DNA of 64,000 nt from Balaenoptera acutorostrata (GCF_949987535.1 NC_080082.1:30437511-30501510); one strand, 5' to 3'; positions 11,427 through 22,584 are shown, counted from the first letter of the stretch. The notes: generated by a model not told the origin, from the letters alone. Numbers and translations: made by a program.

Positions 11427-11536
11427 GGAGGGAAGGAAGGAAGAAAGGAAAGGGAAGTGGAGGGGAAGAGAAGGGCGGGGAAAGAAAAGGAAAAGAAAAA
11501 ATGGGAAAGGAAATGAAAGGAAAGGAAAAAGAAATA
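11427..11536. repeat. Homopurine (GGAA/GAAA)n tract
   Basis: About 110 bases almost entirely A and G on the + strand, with very few pyrimidine breaks. It interrupts or abuts an L1M fragment. The minus-strand 77-codon frame across it is low complexity and not a gene. Confidence 0.9.
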
Positions 11537-11815
11537 CTTAGGTATAAATCTAACAAAACATGTGAAGGATCCATATGTGGGAAACTGTAAAATACTAATG
11601 AAAAAAAATCAGAGACCATTCAAATAAATGGAGGGATAGTTCATGTTAGTGGACTTTAGTTTAAAATAATGTATCAATATCAGTTCATTAATTGTAACAA
11701 ATATACTCATGTAAGATGTTAATAGGGGAAAGTGGGTGTGGGACATGGAAACTCTCTGGACTATCTCCACAATTTTTCTGTAAACTAAAACTCTTCTAAA
11801 ATGTTTATTTGTAAA
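11537..11815 (+). mobile_element. L1M LINE ORF2 end and 3' UTR fragment
   Basis: 'atacttaggtataaatctaacaaaacatgtgaaggatccatatg' resembles the L1 ORF2 3' part. It is followed by 'agttcattaattgtaacaaatatactcatgtaagatgttaatagggg', 'atggaaactctctggactatctcc' and 'ctaaaactcttctaaaa', which is an L1M 3' UTR. No intact frame remains. Confidence 0.72.
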
Positions 11816-12690
11816 ATGTCATTATGATCTCAAGAATTTAAACATATTTGATGGGATTCAATCAATTGCATTTGTTTGTTTGTTTTTGAAGCTTAAATTG
11901 TCCTGTTGTTGGTCTCTTCAAAATAGGCTCTTGAGTCCTTTTCACCTGACCCAAGTCCTTGCAAGTTTTCTGGGTATCTGGTATGACAAGGTGTTCCTGG
12001 CTCACCTTTTACACTCCCGCCCCAGACATCAGCCGTTTCTCCAAGAAGCCCTGGTTTCTTCAGTTAGTTGGAAATGTATTTCAAGGTCATAATCTTCGTG
12101 CTAGGGACAGTCATCTTTAAAACTCATCAACAGAGCTCATGAGTTTATACTAATGATTCCACTTCAAATTCAAGACCCCAGTTATTTATTTTTAAAGTTA
12201 ACTTAGCCTCTTCTGTAATACATCTGTACACCCCCTTTTCCCCACACTGAGAATCTTGGTTCTCAGGGACACAGGGAGTGATAAAAATCAGAACACCCCG
12301 TATTACTCATTTACTTTACCCCAAATTACACAACAGTTTCAAGACAATACTAACACTGTACCACCAATATAACTATTGAGAAAAGTTAAAATATTTTTCC
12401 ATGTGGTCTTTTCATTCTTCCTATTTTATAGTTGTACTATAGATAGCTACAATGCCCGGGCATGAGAGCCCTTACAAATTATACTCTTTTTCCCTTGAAC
12501 CCTCATTTAGTCTTAGTTCCACAAGTAACTATATGTTAAAGCTTACAAACAGTCCTTGTGTTTATGCCTCTCAAGTTGGTTGTCTGAAGCTCGTGTTATA
12601 GAAACTTCCATGGGAAGGGCGCATGGAAACAATATTCTCTGAGATCTTGTATATTGATAACATTTGCCTGTGTCCTTTGCACTTTAAAGG
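11815..12690. other. No gene seen
   Basis: AT-rich sequence. I see no confident repeat and no exon. A 10-bp palindrome TGCCCGGGCA near 12453 is too short to mean much. Confidence 0.4.
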
Positions 12691-14130
12691 TACTATTATT
12701 AAATATAAAATTCTTGACTCACGTTTTCTTTCCCTGAATTTCTTAAATATTTCACTCCATTTTCTTCTGACATAAAGTGTTGTCATTGAACTGTCTCATT
12801 TTCTTTCCCTTATAAATCATTTGTTCTTTTCCCTAATTGTCTAAAGGATTTTCCCATTCCTTCCTCCCTCCCTTCCTTCCTTCCTTCATTCCATCTTTTC
12901 TTTTTTCTTTCTATGTTCCGTTATTTACTAGAGTATGTCTTAATGTTGGTAGCTTTGGGTCAATAGTCTCAGTTATGTAGTGTATTCTTTCAATGTATAG
13001 TTTCAAATCTTTTTTTTCCTCAGTAAAGTTTTTCTGAATTACAATATTTAGTATTTGTTCAAAAGTATTCTTATTATTCCTTTGTTGGATAGTCTTTGCC
13101 TATCTTAAATACTTGTCACTTTATTTCAAACCCTTTTTTGTTCTTCCTTACTTTCATTTATATTTTTAATATTTTTGTTTTGATCTGTTTACCTTAGGGC
13201 ATAATCTGTCATATTTATTCATACTTGTGTCCCTTCTAGTTTAATTTTCATTTCTGAAAATTATTTTAAATTGCTCTTCTTATTCCTGTTGTCTCATCTC
13301 CAAGTTTTTCAAATTCTGATCAATACTGTTCTTTTGTGCATATTTTCTTATTGTCTTTTAGCTCATTTTAAAATAGAAGTTTATAGTTTTGATCGGTTTT
13401 GTGAGCATATATTTCTGGCAAGCTTTTATTGTCTGCAGGAATGTTATTCTGCCCCTTTTACTCTTTTTAAGATAATTTTGTATGGGATTTATCTTTGGTA
13501 CATATCTGTCAGTCATTTTTATACAGAATTGTTTTTCTGAGCTTTTGGAAAGAAGTTTAGTTTAGGGTAGCTTTTATAACTTCAGAGAATTCCCTTTCCT
13601 GATGTTTTTGTATAGTATTAAGTATGATGACTTTTCTTGACCCTGTTTCCCTCCTTCACATTTGTCTGGACCTTCTCCTTTGTGTGTGTTGATTCCTACT
13701 TATTTATGAATCTGTTTCTGCCAGTTATTCCTCAGTATGAGGGTCCTCTACTGAAAGGGAGTCCTGGCTTACTAGTCTTGGATGTTGAAAGGAGCAAAAT
13801 TTCTGCAGTTTCTTCACTGCTTACTGTGAACTCCTCCTATTCACCCACAATTAGATTGGGCAAAACCTCTTCCAGTTTGAGCTACTATTCTCATATTGGT
13901 CTTCCTTGCTTGCTAGTGAACACTGTTGGTATTTTGAGATTCTTCTGTTTCCAGGTTCATCGGATGCTCTGTTGCTTCCCTCTGTTTCTTCCTGCACAGG
14001 CCTAGTGCCGTTGGTGGTTATGATATTGTGATTGATAATGAGAAATGTATATTTGGTCTTCATCGCTGTTTCCAGCACAAAGCTCCTATCTTGGGATTTC
14101 TTAAGTGATAAACGTGTCTTGATATTCATA
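12690..14130 (-). repeat. Probable diverged L1M LINE
   Basis: T-rich sequence with 'cttgactcacgttttctttccctgaatttcttaaatatttcactccattttcttctgacataaag', which resembles antisense L1M. The remainder continues in the same T-rich style with short open frames (89 and 122 codons) that have no known domain. A (TTCC)n run sits at about 12860-12893. Moderate to low confidence. Confidence 0.4.
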
Positions 14131-14134
14131 AATT

Positions 14135-14825
14135 ATCCCTCTCAACCACACCTGAGTTTCCATTAATGAAGTGACTTTTAGAAAGCACCAAGGGATGGGG
14201 GCTTGTTGCCAGGGGGACCAACCACTTGATTAGAGGGTTGGAACTTTCAATCTCACTCTCCCCGACCTCCAGGGAGGGGAGACGGGTCAGTGATTTTATT
14301 AATTTGCCTGTATAATAAAGCCTCCGTAAAAAGCCAAAAAGATGGGGTTCGGAGAGCTTCAGGTTGGTGAATGCATGGAGATTTGGGGAGAGTGCCATGC
14401 TTAGAGGGAGCGTGGAAGCTCTGCTTCCCTTCCCACATACCTTGCACTATGTGTCTCTTCCATCTGGTTGCTCCTGTGTTATATCCTTTTACAAAAAACC
14501 TGGCAATCCAGCAAGTAAAATGTTTCTCTGAGTTCTGTGAGCCACTCTAGCAAATTAATCAAACCCAAGAAGGGGGGTCATTGGAACCTCTAATCTATAG
14601 CAGGTTGGTCAAAAGCACAGGTGACAGTCTGGATTAATGATTGGCTTCTGAGGTTCGGGCGGTGTCAGTCTTGTAGGACTGAGCCCTTAACCTGTGGCAT
14701 CTGACAGGTATCTCCAGGTAGACAGTGCCAGAACTGAGTTGAATCGTAGGACACCCAGCTGGTGTCCCAGAATTGCTTGGTGGTGTGGAAAAAACACACA
14801 CATTAGAACTGGTGTCAGAATTTTA
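14135..14825 (+). mobile_element. ERVL-type LTR, diverged
   Basis: The sequence contains 'aataaagcctccgtaaaaagccaaaa', 'atggggttcggagagcttcaggttggtgaatgcatggagatttggggag', 'aaaatgtttctctgagttctgtgagccactctagcaaattaatc' and 'gttgaatcgtaggacacccagctggtgtcccagaattgcttggtggtgtgg'. It is followed near 14811 by TGGTGTCAGAA. That last motif is how an ERVL primer-binding site (tRNA-Leu type) begins. Either a solo LTR with a few internal bases or a truncated provirus; no viral gene is visible. Confidence 0.7.
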
Positions 14826-14879
14826 GTGGTTTATCCCCATGCGTTAGCTTTGGGGGGTTCTTGGGAATACTTGATGCAT

Positions 14880-15260
14880 AGTGTAATTACCAATATTGTT
14901 TATAGGTCTTTGATTTTTTTCATCTAGTTGCTCTATTTTTATACTGGAAATTGGGGAGATTAAAGAACTATGCCACAGCTGCTCCCGCCTTTTCAGAATT
15001 TCTCCATTTTTCTGACCCACTGCTACACTTATTCATCTTTTGATACCAAAGGAATAAACATTAATACATACAGAATATGAAACAGATGACATTCTAGTTG
15101 TATTTTATTTAGAAATATTCATATATAAATTAATATTCTTAGCTTGCAGAATATGGTATTTTTTGGAAAAATTTTCGGAAAGAAATAAGTCAACAAAAGG
15201 GAAATAGACTCACAAGAAAGATTTTTGCTAACTATACTTTTTGTTTGTTTATATGGGAAT
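14880..15260. other. No gene seen
   Basis: AT-rich sequence between an LTR and an L1 end. No recognised element, and short open frames only. Confidence 0.4.
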
Positions 15261-15264
15261 ATCT

Positions 15265-15462
15265 TAAAAATTTTTTTATTTTATATTGAAGTACAGTTGA
15301 TTAACAATGTTGTATTAGTTTCAGGTGTACAGAAGAGTGATTCAGTTATACATATACATGTATCTATTCTTTTTCAAATTCTTTTCCCATTTAGGTTATT
15401 ACAGAGTATTGAGCAGAGTTCCCTGTGCTATATGGTAGGTCCTTGTTGGCTAAGCATACATT
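15265..15462 (-). mobile_element. Cetartiodactyl L1 3' end fragment
   Basis: 'ttttatattgaagtacagttgattaacaatgttgtattagtttcaggtgtacagaagagtgattcagttatacatatac' and 'ttttcccatttaggttattacagagtattgagcagagttccctgtgctatatggtaggtccttgttgg' are the antisense of the young cetartiodactyl L1 3' end. A near-copy lies at 43230-43400. Confidence 0.88.
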
Positions 15463-15464
15463 TT

Positions 15465-15830
15465 AGAAAGTTGTTCATCTTAAATGATTTTAAGAGACTT
15501 TAAGAAAATTGGGAAAGCTGGTAAAATAAGACTATCGACTTCCTTAATTTACAAATGTGGTAAATTTGAAAACTGAATAGTCCCTGCAAATCTAATTCCA
15601 GACACTTCTTCATTGGCTATTGAGAACCTTGGTGGTCACAGATAGTCAACCCAAGTTGAAATTATCTGAATCCTCGTTTCTCCATTTTTTTCTCCCTATA
15701 TCCCACCTTAGCCATATCATACCACTAGCATTACCATAACTGTAATTAATATTCACGTAGACTGCTCCTGTTTCCAAAATGCTTCTCATTTATCTAATGC
15801 TACTGAAGCCTTATAAGTATAAAGATGTGT
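15465..15830. other. No gene seen
   Basis: AT-rich sequence without a recognised repeat or exon. Confidence 0.4.
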
Positions 15831-15831
15831 A

Positions 15832-16080
15832 TCAGTTGGGGATATGCTGAGTTGCAAATGGCAGGTAACCCAACTAATACTGACTTCAACACATAGGAAT
15901 TTATTTTCCTATACACCAAAATCCAAAGATAGGCAATCCAAGGTTGATAAAGTTGCTTACGTGACCATCATGGACCCAGTTCTTTCTACTTCTCCACTCT
16001 CCCATTCTAAATATGTAGTTTTTGTCCTCATGGTTACAAAATGGTTGCTGCCTTTCTAGATATTATATGGACCATTGTCA
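15832..16080. repeat. Unclassified ancient interspersed repeat
   Basis: 'gagttgcaaatggcaggtaacccaactaatactgacttcaacacataggaatttattttcc' resembles a mammalian repeat I have met but cannot name (consensus phrase aacttgaattagcttaa...ggatttattggctc). Similar wording recurs at about 55890-55990 and 56935-57240. Confidence 0.35.
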
Positions 16081-16680
16081 AGATTGGGCCTTTGCTGCTA
16101 AATTATGACAAAATTCAATACACATAACACACATAAATATGAAGAGCAAATATTCACTCTTCTGTAAATTCTCTTTTTGGAGATAAATAGTTGAATCCTA
16201 AATGGAATGTTCTCATTTGTCAAGATACTCTCTTGCAAAAATATGGCATTCTTCTGATAGTTTCATAAAAACGTTCTGGGAATTTGCAGACCGAGCTCTG
16301 GGAATCTCTTATTCTACTATTTGTCTTCTTGCTTTGGTCTTGGGAATCTGCCAGGGGCCACACATAGTCCTCGGGCTGTTATAGTGAAATCTGAATTTCA
16401 CTTTTCTGTACCCCATGTGCAGAAAAACCACCGAGGCCAGTGACATGCCTGGCTGGTTCTTATTGCTATGTTGAAACTTTACTCCTCTTTGCTTGGTGAC
16501 CAGTTGGGTGCTTAATCATTGTTTCATGGACAAATATTTGTAAGAGTGTTGGAGTTTCATTCTTTGCTTCATTTCTTCAATAGGCGTGGAGATTTCTTGG
16601 CATAGCGTTTTGCCGATGGTAGGTGTTCTATATGTAAGGCCTGGTGCCTATCCTCAACACCATTATAAATATAGATATTA
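16080..16680. other. No gene seen
   Basis: No recognised repeat or exon. A plus-strand 60-codon frame at 16202-16384 lacks any domain. Confidence 0.4.
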
Positions 16681-16952
16681 AAAGTACCAGGGCTTCCCTG
16701 GTGGCACAGTGGTTGAGAATCTGCCTGCCAATGCAGAGGACACGGGTTCGAGCCCTGGTCTGGGAGGATCCCACATGCCGCGGAGCAACTAGGCCCGTGG
16801 GCCACAACTACTGAGCCTGCGCGTCTGGAGCCTGTGCTCCGCAACAAGAGAGGCCGCGATAGTAAGAGGCCCGCGCACCGCGATGAAGAGTGGCCCCCGC
16901 TTGCCGCAACTGGAGAAAGCCCTTGCACAGAAACGAAGACCCAACACAGCCA

Positions 16953-16987
<35 letters not shown>

Positions 16988-17033
16988 ACCCAAAGTTTAA
17001 AAAAAAATAAAAAAATTAAAAAAAAAGTAGCAG
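16680..17033 (+). mobile_element. CHR-type SINE, full length
   Basis: Plus orientation, about 16691-17022. It starts GGGCTTCCCTGGTGGCACAG, has B box GGTTCGAGCCC near 16745, a body with CCTGCGCGTCTGGAGCC, and a (TAAA)n plus A-rich tail. The likely target duplication is AAAAGTACCAG at 16680-16690 and AAAAGTAGCAG at 17023-17033, one mismatch. The 119-codon minus-strand frame across it is a shadow of the SINE. Confidence 0.93.
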
Positions 17034-17267
17034 TGTCCTACAGATGGGAGCTTATGTGAAGAAATTCACCACCTCTCTAAATAAGACCAAATTCTGCTCC
17101 GCAGAGCTGGCTGCTAATGGCACAGAAAGGTGATCAGTTTGGGTCATCCATTCTGACCTTTAGAGTCACCTCTCCTGGGGGCCATGAGCTGATCATGTGA
17201 CCACCACCACACTGGCATCCCAGGGCCGCCCCTCCCTAAGGCCTGGACTGTGTATGAACAGGTCTCT

Positions 17268-17342
17268 CTGACCCTGATCCTTCATCTGTAAAATGAAATA
17301 ACACTCCTTAGTTCAAAGGGTTGTAAGGCTTAATGAGAGAAC
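17268..17342 (-). repeat. MIR fragment
   Basis: 'tctctgaccctgatccttcatctgtaaaatgaaataac' and 'gggttgtaaggcttaatgagag' match the antisense MIR. Short. Confidence 0.6.
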
Positions 17343-17353
17343 ATCTATAAATC

Positions 17354-18033
17354 CAGCCATTCTCCTGTATCCACAGGTTCTGTATCTGCAGGTTTCTCAT
17401 CCATGGATTCAACTAACCCTGGATCAAAACTGTTTTATAAAAACATTTCCAAGGGCTTCCCTGGTGTCACAGTGGTTAAGAATTCGCCTGCTAATGCAGG
17501 GGACATGGGTTCGAGCCCTGGTCCAGGAATATCCCATATGCTGCAGAGCAACTAAGCCCATGCACCACAACTAGTAAGCCTGTGCTCTAGAGTCCGCGAG
17601 CCACAACTACTGAAGTCCGCGTGCCTAGAACCCGTTGTCCACAGCAAGAGAAGCCACCACTATGAGAGGCCCGCACACCACAATGAAGAGTAACCGCCGC
17701 CCGCCGCAACTAGAGAAAGCCTGCACACAGCAATGAAGACCCAACGCAGCCAAAAAAAAAAAAAAAATTTTCCAGAAAGTTCCAAAAAGTGAAACTTGAA
17801 TTTGCCATGTACCAGCAACTATTTACATAGAATTTACATGTGTTTACAACTACATAGCATTACATTGTATTAGGTATCATAAGTAATCTAGAGATAACAA
17901 GTCTATGGAAGGAATGTGCATAGGCTATATGCAAATACTATGCCATTTTATATAAGGAACTTGAGCATCCGTGAATTTTGGTATTCGAGTGGGGTCCTGG
18001 AACCAGTCCCCTGCAAATACCTAGGGATGACAG
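17354..18033. mobile_element. Tigger-type (MER2-like) MITE split by a SINE
   Basis: The left end reads 'cagccattctcctgtatccacaggttctg...catggattcaactaaccctggatcaaaa'. The right end reads 'cttgagcatccgtgaattttggtattcgagtggggtcctggaaccagtcccctgcaaatacctagggatgacag', followed by TA at 18034-18035, the expected Tc/mariner-type target. Internal phrases (ctagagataac, tatatgcaaatactatgccattttatataag) fit MER2. A CHR SINE at about 17453-17767 divides it. Confidence 0.8.
17453..17767 (+). mobile_element. CHR-type SINE nested in a Tigger MITE
   Basis: Starts GGGCTTCCCTGGTGTCACAG, with B box GGTTCGAGCCC near 17509, and ends 'gaagacccaacgcagcc' plus a poly-A run. It carries more substitutions than the copies at 9.3 or 18.8 kb. 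The flanks share only 'tttcca'-like bases, so the target duplication is not certain. Confidence 0.9.
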
Positions 18034-18049
18034 TAGTGACACCTCTATA

Positions 18050-18250
18050 AATAATGCAGAAACTGATTAAGGCTCCAAACATGATATCTAGCACATAAGA
18101 AGTACTTACTCAAAGTTAACTTTTATTTTGCTCATCTGTATTATAGATGAGGATATTGTGACCCAGGGAGTTTAAAAAGACTGGTCCAAGGATATTCGGT
18201 TGTTAATTAGTGGGGCAGGAATTTGAACTCAGGTCTACCTGGCTCTTAAC
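18050..18250 (+). repeat. Diverged MIR
   Basis: 'catctgtattatagatgaggatattgtgacccagggagtttaaaaagactggtccaaggatattcgg' and 'ggggcaggaatttgaactcaggtctacctggctc' keep the sense MIR order. Confidence 0.65.
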
Positions 18251-18760
18251 TTTAGCTTAAACGTGGATGCTAGGGAAGTAGGACAAACTTCTGAAAGGAT
18301 AGGGGACTATACCCCACCCACTTCATTACCAGCATCTCAAGGCTCAGGTGTGAGAGTACAGGTTACCTGCAAAATATTCTGTGGCAGTGCTTGTGAGATA
18401 CTAAAACATCCGGTCAGTTTAGACACTTCGGGGGAAAAAATGTTGAAATTAATTGTATAGACAATATAATCAGATGATTGGCAGATTCTGACCCCAACCC
18501 TTCTCCAATTTTTTCCCTCTATTTTTCTTTCCTGGTCTCTTTGTAGTGATGGACTCCAGCAGTAAAGAAAATAAAAAATAAAAAATAAATCTCGTTTCTG
18601 AGCTCTTCCTTTGTAAATGGTAAATATCTGCGTAAATATGTGGTATTTTGGATACGGATGGAAAGTGGAAAACCGAATGCATCATTTTGAGGTCCTGTTG
18701 ACCAAATACTTGGAATTTTTTACTTCCCTTGTACTCCTTCAGTTGGGCATTACACAGGCT

Positions 18761-19100
18761 CAGAGGTATTCCTTTTTTTTTTTTTTTTTTAATAAATTTA
18801 TTTATTTATTTATTTATTTTTGGCTGTGTTGGGTCCTCGTTTCTGTGCGAGGGCTTTCTCTAGTTGTGGCAAGCGGGGGCCACTCTTCATCGCGGTGCGC
18901 CGGCCTCTCACTATCGCGGCCTCTCGCGTTGCGGAGCGCAGGCTCCAAACGCGCAGGCTCAGTAGGTGTGGCTCGCGGGCCCAGCCTCTGCGCGGCATAG
19001 TGGGATCCTCGCGGACCGGAGCACGAACACGTGTGCCCTGCATTGGCAGGCGGATTCCCAACCACTGCGCCACCAGGGAAGCCCAGAGGTATTCCTTTTT
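18761..19100 (-). mobile_element. CHR-type SINE with target duplication
   Basis: Minus-orientation long CHR, about 18778-19083. The poly-T and (TTTA)n tail lie at the left, and the + strand ends CCACCAGGGAAGCC. A 17-bp duplication CAGAGGTATTCCTTTTT is at 18761-18777 and 19084-19100. CpG content is high (GCGCG, CGCGG), as expected of a young copy whose CpGs have not yet decayed. Several open frames of 76-127 codons overlap it and are SINE shadows. Confidence 0.95.
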
Positions 19101-19149
19101 TCTAGTCACTTAAGTACTTTCCCTCTGAAGACGGAAAGACTAATAATAT

Positions 19150-19212
19150 TGATACACAATAAGAGAGAGAGAGACAGAGGGAGAGAGAGAGGGTGAGACA
19201 GAAAGAGAGAAA
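19150..19212. repeat. (GA)n-rich simple repeat
   Basis: 'aagagagagagagacagagggagagagagagggtgagacagaaagagaga' on the + strand. The minus-strand frames across it are low complexity. Confidence 0.85.
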
Positions 19213-19287
19213 AACCCTGTGTGTCTGTGGCTTGTATATATCGAACACTTAAAGCATATATTTTTCCATGTGACTTCTGTGACTCCA

Positions 19288-19319
19288 GGGTTGGGGGTGG
19301 AGGGAGGCTGGGGGGGGGG
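19288..19319 (+). other. G-quadruplex motif
   Basis: GGG-TT-GGGGG-TGGA-GGG-AGGCT-G10: four G-runs of three or more with loops of 2, 4 and 5 bases. This satisfies the usual G3+N1-7 rule on the + strand. Confidence 0.8.
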
Positions 19320-19785
19320 CGGTGAGGAAATATCCATCGCGGTCCTGTCCCGTTTTTGCCTGCCTCTTCTTCTCTGATTCCTCTGATTCTAAAGGTGGCT
19401 CTCCTACCCACGGAAGTTTGCTCTTCCCATTCCCTGGCCATGCTTCACTTAGAAATTCTCTGAGGAACTCTGCTGCTCACCGGTAGGTGAGGGTCATGGA
19501 TGACAGCTGCCCTTCGTGTCTCATCGTCCTGGCACCTACAGGAACTTGGCAGTCACGATAAAGGGTGACCCAGGTGCCCGCTGACCACACCAAGCATGTC
19601 TCCCATCAGTTTCCTTATTCTTGGCTCAGTTTTGGCCATCCCTGCCTGTGAAGCAGGAAGTAGAATAGTGTTGGTTCTCAGGCCTGGGCACAGCTTTTGT
19701 GTCTCTCTTTGGTTCATGGTAACCTTTGCTTTGGTTCCATCTGTTTATCTTCCTCTGGAGGTGTTCTTTGATGTTACATGTGCCT
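19320..19785. other. No gene seen
   Basis: Moderately GC-rich with a donor-like CGGTAGGTGAG near 19480, but no exon with coding character and no supporting acceptor. I treat it as non-coding. Confidence 0.35.
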
Positions 19786-19787
19786 GA

Positions 19788-19995
19788 TAATACCAACAAC
19801 AATGATGAACAGTGCTGCCGTGGCCTGGGCACACTACCATGTGCCAGATAGTCCCCCGGTCCTTTTCTATACCCTATGTCCAAGCTCAGGGCGACCCTCT
19901 AAAGCCAGATTGTATCATCTTTATTTTGCTGATGAGATAACTGGGGCTCAGAGACACCGTGACTTTCCTAGGATCGCTTACATTCTCTGACCATT
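19788..19995 (+). repeat. MIR SINE
   Basis: 'aacagtgctgccgtggcctgggcacactaccatgtgccagatag' followed by 'atcatctttattttgctgatgagataactggggctcagagacaccgtgactttcc' is a sense MIR. Confidence 0.75.
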
Positions 19996-19999
19996 TGGG

Positions 20000-20865
20000 G
20001 TTCTAATTTGGGTGCCACTTGTTCTGTAGTAAGCATCCCTTCCAATGTACATCCCTCTTCCAAATGTTGGGCATGCACTGCTGGAAAAAGACACGACAAC
20101 TTTCAGGCCTCTGAGTGTACTAGGTAACCTTGAATCAGTGGTGACTTCCTTTCATATGCTCCTTCAATACCACTGGTTATGTGAAACAGGAACTCTGCTG
20201 ATGTTGAGACTCTTAACACGTCTGACATTTGTTAATCTCCCCTTTTAATAAAGAGACAGTGGCCTCCAGCACTGAGCTGTGGGCAAGCAATTATGTCCAA
20301 CTAGAATTTAATAGTATTGTTTTTATACTTGTGTTTACTTTGTATGGCAACTTTCCTTCTATTCCAAGTGATATTAATTTCCCATTTGTGTTAGGGATGA
20401 AAAGTTCCCTTTCAAGATACATCAATCTAGATTTTAAAAAGTGAGCCATTTTAAAGAAAAAAGGGAAACAAATAATGGTATGGATCCTAGGAGGATAGAG
20501 AAATTATGTAAAATTGATACTCAAATGACTGAAATATTAGAAACGTCACTCTCCTCAACACTTCACTTATTTGTGAAGTGAAGGAAGCCAAGCCCACGTG
20601 AAGGCACAGAAGGACATGAGGACACATTGGTGCTTATACTTTTGATGCATGGGCACTATTTTGTGATACTGTAGTTCTTTGACAGAATTGAGTCATACAG
20701 CTCTTCAGATGATTCAGTGAACATATTCCCAAGGCTCCATTTTTCATGGAGTGGGGATGAGATGGGTGCACCAGTAGAACTATCATAGAAGGTGGAGTAT
20801 GATAAAGACTGGAAATGGGGTGCGGACAGAGTGTGGTAGAGTGTCCAGGCATGTGGAGTCACTTC
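20000..20865. other. No gene seen
   Basis: Single-copy looking sequence. A small inverted repeat, CTTCAC...GTGAAG, is near 20562-20580. No domain in the short frames. Confidence 0.4.
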
Positions 20866-20869
20866 TGGA

Positions 20870-21185
20870 AGTAGGAATCAGGAAGGCTTCCTGGAGGAAG
20901 AGGCATTCGAGTTAGGCTTCGAGGAATGGGTAGCCATTGATTATATGGATATGGAGTGGGGAGAAGGGAGCAGAGAGACAGAGAGGGGAGAAGTACAATC
21001 TGAGTTTGGGAAACAGCTAGTATCCAGTCTGCTTTGAGCCCTGGGATATGTGACTGGAAGAGTAGATTGGAGCAAAATCATCAAAATCCTTAAAAATAGG
21101 CCAAGGAGATGGGCCTTATTTTACAGTGGAGTTGGAATGCACTGAAGGCACCTCAGAGTAAGAAAAGTCTTGTCATTGTAAATTC
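20870..21185 (-). repeat. L2 LINE fragment
   Basis: 'aggaaggcttcctggaggaagaggcattcgagttaggcttcgagg' is the antisense L2 phrase (gaaggcttccctgaggaagtgacatttgagctgagacctgaagg). The order continues through 'aatgggtagccattga' and 'atcctt...ggccaaggagatgggcc'. Confidence 0.65.
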
Positions 21186-21189
21186 TCAT

Positions 21190-22555
21190 GGGAGATACTG
21201 ATATTTATTTTTCCACCCAGGCCCAAACCTAGACAGTCAAACTGCTTTATCTCTCTTTGCTGGATTGATGACCTAGTCCATCCTGTCACTGAGGGTGCAG
21301 CTTTCTGAGTGTCCTCGCTTGATGTCTATATAAAGCCTTAACTCCTATCCCTCTGTGGTGGTAAAAGCCCAAGCTCCTATTTTGCCCAGACTGCCTGCCA
21401 TGAACCACACCTTGGGGCAGCTGCAATATCATTTCACGTATAACTCTCAAGACTTCAAATCCATTTTTGTTTTAAGCCTTTGGGAATTTCGCTGATTTTT
21501 TTTTTCTTTTTGTGAGCTCAGTTTTGCTGCATTTAAAAGGATGTTAATTATATGTCACCCAGTAGTTCTAGAGATTTTGTGATCAGAGATTCTTCAGGTT
21601 ATCTAGTCCAAAATACTCCTAGAAATAGAAGTCTGCAAAGGAAGTTGAAAGTCCCCTCTTCACTAGCTGTACCTACCCTGCATGAGCCATGGCTGAGTTT
21701 TCTCAGAAAATAAACATTTTGAGGAGGTTTTGCAAAAGTGAGGAAGAAAGATGAGCAAATCTAGTATCTCTTTTTTAGGTGAAGAAATAAGTGAGAGGAG
21801 TTGCAGTCACCTGCACTCTCTGAGGGAACAATGGCATCCCTGGCAGGACATCTCATGATGTGATGTGATGTGATGGTTTCTTTTTCTTAGATTATGGAAA
21901 GATAAGGCAATAGAGAGAAGGATATTTCATTTTAATCTTTTACGTCCCTTCACAAGGTATAAAAGGAAAAAATAAGATAAAGCAGTGCTCTCTTGAAAAG
22001 TCCATATTTTCAAAGGCTTTGGGCGGTAATGTGCTTATTAATTGTCATAGATCGTCACTGTCATCAAAAGAATATTGTATAATATATAGTGGCCTTTATA
22101 GGGCGAAGAGAGAGAATTTCAAGTTTCTCTCTTAACCTGAGCCACTTAAAATGAAAAACAAAGGCCATTAAATCCTGTTCACTTGAAGTGGATCCTAAAT
22201 ATAGTTTATTGGGGCTCTTAATTCACCCTGAAAAATGCTGTAATTATTAAAAGTGTCCAAGCTGTTAACTTGAAAACAACATATGCCACATTTACATAAT
22301 GATTTGCATATAATTTCCATGTAATTCATTTAATGTCAGAATGTACAATTATACTTCCAACCCCTCTGCCTTTTACCCCCATGCCCCTTCCTGGCCCTGC
22401 TGTGTTAACTCAGAATATCTTCCTTGTTGGAATCTATTTACGAATGGGTTTCAAAGAGATGGCTGGATGGAGATCGTCTATCATATTGGTCCAAAAAGGT
22501 TTGGCCAAACGTATTTCTTCTTCCAGACTGGATTGGTTGTACTATCTGTATTGTG
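21190..22555. other. No gene seen; single-copy sequence
   Basis: About 1.4 kb with only a TGATG pentamer run at 21854-21875. A 141-codon plus-strand frame begins at 22333 and runs into a MIR; it has no recognisable domain. Confidence 0.45.
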
Positions 22556-22584
22556 ACACCTTGGGGACCAGTTACTCAGTTCTG

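Noticed and set aside
18617..19113. Several overlapping open frames of 76-127 codons on both strands
   Set aside because: All cross a CHR SINE. Such frames recur in every copy (16569-16928, 58453-58803, 3150-3578) because the SINE consensus is open by chance.
19470..19500. Splice-donor-like CGGTAGGTGAG
   Set aside because: No acceptor or coding exon precedes it; donor-like strings are common by chance.
20561..20583. Small inverted repeat CTTCAC...GTGAAG
   Set aside because: Only six to eight paired bases; expected by chance in 64 kb.
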